From: JAISJU01 sp031555675
GTDB taxonomy: Bacteria > Bacteroidota > Bacteroidia > Bacteroidales > Paludibacteraceae
Assembly: GCA_031555675.1 (NCBI GenBank)
Contig: JAVBUB010000165.1
Coordinates: 1-10,776 of the forward strand
Reading direction: 5' to 3'
Length of the DNA stretch: 10,776 bases
Of the stretch, positions 8,206 to 10,776 are shown piece by piece. The translations under genes and the position numbers were made by a program. Below the pieces are notes generated by a model. That model did no database searches. It worked only from the letters and a program-made list of their open reading frames with translations, and was not told the origin of the DNA. Every line of letters begins with the position of its first letter. Position 1 is the stretch's first letter.

Positions 8206-8289
8206 TATGGTAAACTTTATGGTAAACTTTATGGTAAACTTTATGGTGAACTTTATGGTGAACTTTATGGTGAACTTTATGGTGAACTT
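8206..8289. repeat. Seven tandem 12-bp repeats between the COG2865-type gene and recG
   Basis: The unit TATGGTRAACTT occurs seven times with no gaps: units 1-3 read TATGGTAAACTT and units 4-7 read TATGGTGAACTT. The array covers nearly all of the 90-bp intergenic gap, and its right end overlaps two bases of the stop codon of the upstream minus-strand gene. Seen from the minus strand it forms most of the leader between that gene and recG. Near-perfect copies in two blocks indicate recent expansion by slippage or unequal recombination. Confidence 0.95.
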
Positions 8290-9703
8290 ATTTTAAAATA
8301 TTCCAAATGCCTTTTTTATTAGAACCGCTTCTTGTGATGTATCCTGCTTTTCTCAATTGTTGAATAATTGTTTTAATGTATCTGTCGGAAAGTGATAATT
8401 TATCGCTGATACTAAGGCTCGTGATGTGCTGGTTTTCTTTGATTATATTTAGAATTTTATTTTGAATTTCCGAAAGTTCTTCAATTTTGGTTGTTTTTAT
8501 CATTTCATTTGAACCTTCTGTAGGCTGAAGTTTGAAAGTAACCGAAGCCATATCAATGCTATTCTCAAAAATAACCTTTGTATGGGTAGATTCTTCCCAT
8601 TTCAGCATTTTGTCAAATCCATATCCGGCATTGTCGGCTAGTTTAGCGCACCGGAAAAGTTTTGCCAGTACAGGATTGCGCGGAATAGATATATCTTTTT
8701 TCAACAGGGTATCTATGGGACGCGGAAAAGCGCCCGGATTCTCAAACTCAATTCTATTTGAAAAAACTCTTATGCGAGGTTTGGCCGGACTAAAATAATC
8801 TGTATGCATGAGTAAATTTACCAATGCTTCGCGAATGGCGTTAAATTGTAAACTATCCTCAATGGCAATGCCCAGTTCATTCATTTTGAAAGGCATGTCG
8901 ATTTGTCTTTTTAAACGATCGATAATGGCAAAATAGTATTCCCAGAGGTTTTCCTGTTCTTCCAGTCTGAAAGTATATCTTGTTTGTGCATCTGCATATG
9001 AAGTACCGGGTATTTCCAAGAGATCGACCCTGAAATCAGGGAAAATTTTATTGATAGCGACATTGTTCCCCATAAAGAGTAATCCACCATATGTTAAATG
9101 TCTACCTTCAGTAATTTGCATTTTTTCCAGAAAATCTTCATCGGATAATGTATTGTAAGGCAAAGCCGGATTAAATCGTACCATATAATCACGATATCTT
9201 TTCAAGGTCGTTTTATTCAGGTCTTTTAACGAGGTCTTTTTTACCGGTTGTGCAGACATCGCTCCAAAAAGCTGTTCCCGAAGCATTGCATTTATTTCGG
9301 ATTCGGATGCTCGTTGATCTCCGCTGGCAGTTCTAATGAAAGTGTTTGAAAGGGTATTGTAAAAAACAGGTTTTTGGACAGAGGCAGGTATGTAGAAAGA
9401 AAGTATGGTTAAATTATTAATATTGTATTTTTTACATTTAGGTGTGATGAGAACGTTGAATTTGCTTTGGCTTCTTAGTAATGTGGTAAAAACTTGTTCT
9501 ATTTTTTCAGGATGACCAATGCCTGTAATTTCAAAATGTTTTCCTTTTTGAGATACTCCCAAAACAACCCATCCTCCTGCAGAATTAGAAAAAGCACTTA
9601 CTGTTTCCCAAATGTTTTTGGGAAGTTCATGTGAAGCCTCCTTTATCTCAAAATCTTCCCATTCGATGTCAGAAAGTTTATTTAAGAGAGTTTTTTTATC
9701 CAT
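8288..9703 (-). CDS. AlbA_2 (Schlafen-like)/GHKL-like ATP-binding/HTH protein, COG2865 type
   Basis: A 471-residue protein of the family of predicted regulators often mislabelled 'RecG-like'; it has no helicase motifs. The N-terminal AlbA_2/Schlafen domain (about 10-125) shows FEIKEA (18-23), LPKNIWETVSAF and SNSAGGWVVLGV. The middle region carries the HATPase_c_4-like module: EALVNLLMHTDY (292-303) as the N-box, NRIEFENPG (316-324) and AGYGFDKML (359-367). A C-terminal winged-helix domain (about 411-470) has SISDKLSLSDRYIKTIIQQLRKAGYI. There is no signal peptide or membrane segment. The start lies 4 bp from the ispD stop with AAGAAA just upstream of ATG, implying coupled expression. The role is unknown; a nucleic-acid-binding, ATP-responsive regulator is the usual guess, and some relatives are linked to defence. 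It looks like an accessory insertion between ispD and recG. Confidence 0.88.
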   Translation of the reverse strand: MDKKTLLNKLSDIEWEDFEIKEASHELPKNIWETVSAFSNSAGGWVVLGVSQKGKHFEITGIGHPEKIEQVFTTLLRSQSKFNVLITPKCKKYNINNLTILSFYIPASVQKPVFYNTLSNTFIRTASGDQRASESEINAMLREQLFGAMSAQPVKKTSLKDLNKTTLKRYRDYMVRFNPALPYNTLSDEDFLEKMQITEGRHLTYGGLLFMGNNVAINKIFPDFRVDLLEIPGTSYADAQTRYTFRLEEQENLWEYYFAIIDRLKRQIDMPFKMNELGIAIEDSLQFNAIREALVNLLMHTDYFSPAKPRIRVFSNRIEFENPGAFPRPIDTLLKKDISIPRNPVLAKLFRCAKLADNAGYGFDKMLKWEESTHTKVIFENSIDMASVTFKLQPTEGSNEMIKTTKIEELSEIQNKILNIIKENQHITSLSISDKLSLSDRYIKTIIQQLRKAGYITRSGSNKKGIWNILK

Positions 9704-9707
9704 TTTC

Positions 9708-10394
9708 TTATTTAGTCTTCAATATTGCTTCTGCTACAGCTAAATCAAAAGTCGTTGTTATTTTTATATTTTCCCGGTTGCCTGGCACCAAGTTGATGGC
9801 ATGTCCCGCAAACTCAAAAACACCCGCGTCATCGGTAAAATCATTGATGTTTCCTTGAGCCGCTTGTCGGTAAGCTTCTTTTAGCTTTTGTATATCAAAA
9901 ACCTGAGGTGTTTGTATGAGCCTGTAGTTGGCGCGATTTACAGCTTTATTGCGATCGTTTTCTACTTTACGGATAGAATCTACGGGTTCTATTGCAGGAA
10001 TTGCATTTCCCTGCTCTGCTGCTATTTGAAAGCAATTGCCGATGGTTTCCTTAGAAACAAAAGGCCTGACACCATCATGAATACCAACCAATCCCGTATT
10101 TTCTTGTATCAGGTTTAATCCGTTTTGCACGGAATGAAAACGGGTTTTTCCTCCCGAAGTAATTTGATGTACGATAGAAAAAGCATGTTTTTTGCACAGC
10201 TCATTCCAGAATTCAATTTCCGGTTCCGGTAATACTACAATAATGCCGATATTATTATCATAATGATAAAATGCTTCGATAGTCCGCATAAGGATTGGTT
10301 TTTCCTGAATGGGAATAAATTGTTTCGGTAAACCGGCATTCATTCGCAATCCTTTTCCTCCGGCAACTATGATAGCATGTTTTTTTAGATTCAT
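9708..10394 (-). CDS. ispD: 2-C-methyl-D-erythritol 4-phosphate cytidylyltransferase (IspD)
   Basis: Third step of the MEP isoprenoid pathway: joins MEP and CTP to give CDP-methylerythritol and pyrophosphate, in the cytoplasm. The 228 residues are the normal length for the monofunctional enzyme; there is no fused IspF domain. Signature motifs appear in order: AGGKGLRM (11-18) and PKQF (23-26) for CTP binding, GGKTRFHSV (81-89), HDGVRPFV (106-113), IEPVDSIRKV around 135-144, QTPQVF (161-166), TDDA (187-190) and NIKITT (209-214). ATG 10394 gives the expected N-terminus MNLKKHAIIVAGG. It is the first gene of the leftward cluster, followed after 4 bp by the COG2865-type gene and then recG. A TATCTTTG box just upstream is a likely promoter. 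Confidence 0.96.
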   Translation of the reverse strand: MNLKKHAIIVAGGKGLRMNAGLPKQFIPIQEKPILMRTIEAFYHYDNNIGIIVVLPEPEIEFWNELCKKHAFSIVHQITSGGKTRFHSVQNGLNLIQENTGLVGIHDGVRPFVSKETIGNCFQIAAEQGNAIPAIEPVDSIRKVENDRNKAVNRANYRLIQTPQVFDIQKLKEAYRQAAQGNINDFTDDAGVFEFAGHAINLVPGNRENIKITTTFDLAVAEAILKTK

Positions 10395-10418
10395 TTTTGG
10401 TTTGGCTATTTGCTAGAA

Positions 10419-10426
10419 CAAAGATA
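10419..10426 (-). promoter_or_regulatory. Candidate ispD promoter, -7 box TATCTTTG
   Basis: On the minus strand, TATCTTTG matches the Bacteroidota TAnnTTTG box exactly and lies 24 bases upstream of the ispD start codon. No clear TTTG is found at -33; that position falls inside the left inverted-repeat arm of the adjoining palindromic element. Confidence 0.5.
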
Positions 10427-10433
10427 AAAATTA

Positions 10434-10652
10434 TAAATTTAGAATGAAGAATTACCGCTATATTATCTGTGCAAAAAAAGGAAACCGTCTTTCCCCCATA
10501 AGGGAAAGCGCCTTTACCCTATAAGTGAAACCGGCCTTCCTTTATGGGAGAAAGATTCTTTCCTACAGGGAGGAAAGTATCTCCTGTTTTATTTTATAAA
10601 AACTACGTTAAGCTTTTGAAAGATTTATTCTTTATTCTTCATTCTAAATTTA
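10434..10652. repeat. 219-bp element with 19-bp perfect terminal inverted repeats (MITE-like)
   Basis: TAAATTTAGAATGAAGAAT (10434-10452) is matched exactly by its reverse complement at 10634-10652. Between the arms lies an array of four palindromic units (10489-10577), with AT-rich linkers on both sides. There is no ORF or transposase. The element occupies most of the gap between the divergent ispD and right-edge genes. It may be a non-autonomous mobile or repeated element, or a structured divergent promoter region. Confidence 0.75.
10489..10577. repeat. Four 20-bp palindromic units at an exact 23-bp period
   Basis: Units start at 10489, 10512, 10535 and 10558, each 20 bp plus a 3-bp linker. 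Unit 1 (CTTTCCCCCATAAGGGAAAG) and unit 4 (CTTTCCTACAGGGAGGAAAG) each have a perfect 7-bp stem and a 6-nt loop. Units 2 (CTTTACCCTATAAGTGAAAC) and 3 (CCTTCCTTTATGGGAGAAAG) are imperfect. Unit 3 matches the reverse complement of unit 1 at 17 of 20 positions and unit 2 matches unit 1 directly at 16 of 20, so the right half is the left half inverted. A half unit (AAGGAAAC, ending at 10485) precedes the array in the same phase. Confidence 0.85.
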
Positions 10653-10657
10653 AATTG

Positions 10658-10665
10658 TACCTTTG
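10658..10665 (+). promoter_or_regulatory. Candidate promoter of the right-edge gene, -7 box TACCTTTG
   Basis: TACCTTTG is an exact TAnnTTTG match, 18 bases before ATG 10684. As with the ispD box, the -33 position lies within the adjoining inverted-repeat arm and shows no clear TTG. Confidence 0.5.
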
Positions 10666-10683
10666 TGGGAAATATTTAGGAGT

Positions 10684-10776
10684 ATGAAGAAATATTTTTT
10701 ATTTGTCTTTTTGTTTTTAAGCACAGCATTTTCTTTGCTGAATGCTCAGGTAAAAAACGATTCGATTGCACCTGCC
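10684..10776 (+). CDS. Secreted or envelope protein, N-terminus only (cut by window end)
   Basis: Only 31 codons are present. The protein starts MKKYFLFVFLFLSTAFSLLNA followed by QVKNDS: two lysines, a hydrophobic run of about 15 residues, and a plausible signal peptidase I site after Ala21 (NA before Q), a pattern common in Bacteroidota exported proteins. No lipobox cysteine is seen, so a lipoprotein is unlikely. The start is supported by an upstream TACCTTTG -7 box; an AGGAG at 10678-10682 sits too close to the ATG to be a normal ribosome-binding site. The gene diverges from ispD. Function cannot be assigned from this fragment. Confidence 0.75.
   Translation, partial: MKKYFLFVFLFLSTAFSLLNAQVKNDSIAPA

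Noticed and set aside
8288..9703. Second RecG helicase
   Set aside because: No Walker A, DEQH or other helicase motifs; the domain order is AlbA_2, GHKL-like, winged helix.
10489..10577. Possible CRISPR array
   Set aside because: Linkers are only 3 bp, units are divergent and partly inverted, and no cas gene is present; this is a palindrome array.

Overview
The window looks like an ordinary chromosomal segment of a Bacteroidota bacterium, most likely a Bacteroidales relative. Three things point there: AT-rich intergenic DNA, start codons preceded by A-rich stretches rather than strong Shine-Dalgarno sites, and good matches to the Bacteroidota -7 promoter box TAnnTTTG ahead of several genes. 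The DnaE, TrxA, MazG, RecG and IspD proteins also resemble Bacteroidales versions. Species cannot be assigned from sequence reading alone.

Layout. After about 410 AT-rich bases with no gene, the replicative polymerase gene dnaE (412-4191, +) is followed by a 267-bp palindromic element, then trxA (+) with a clear hairpin terminator, then mazG (+). These converge on a leftward cluster of three genes: ispD, a Schlafen/AlbA_2-GHKL-HTH protein gene (COG2865 type), and recG, all on the minus strand. ispD and the COG2865-type gene are 4 bp apart. The COG2865-type gene and recG are separated by a 12-bp repeat present seven times. At the right edge a rightward gene for a secreted or outer-membrane protein of unknown function begins and is cut by the window end.

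The protein genes are housekeeping: DNA replication (DnaE), thiol redox (TrxA), nucleotide-pool sanitation (MazG), replication-fork rescue and recombination (RecG), and isoprenoid synthesis (IspD). The COG2865-type gene is the only accessory-looking one and sits between ispD and recG.

The unusual content is intergenic. (1) A 267-bp element right behind dnaE has 24-bp terminal inverted repeats and mirrored small hairpins whose sequences differ between arms while pairing is mostly kept. (2) Seven 12-bp repeats fill the gap before recG; because the gap is 90 bp and the unit is 12 bp, recG and the upstream gene share a reading frame and are separated by a single stop codon. (3) A 219-bp element between the divergent ispD and right-edge genes has 19-bp perfect terminal inverted repeats around four 20-bp palindromic units at an exact 23-bp period, and its two arms abut outward-facing -7 boxes. 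No transposase, CRISPR, tRNA or rRNA gene was found, and no clear new multi-gene system is visible.
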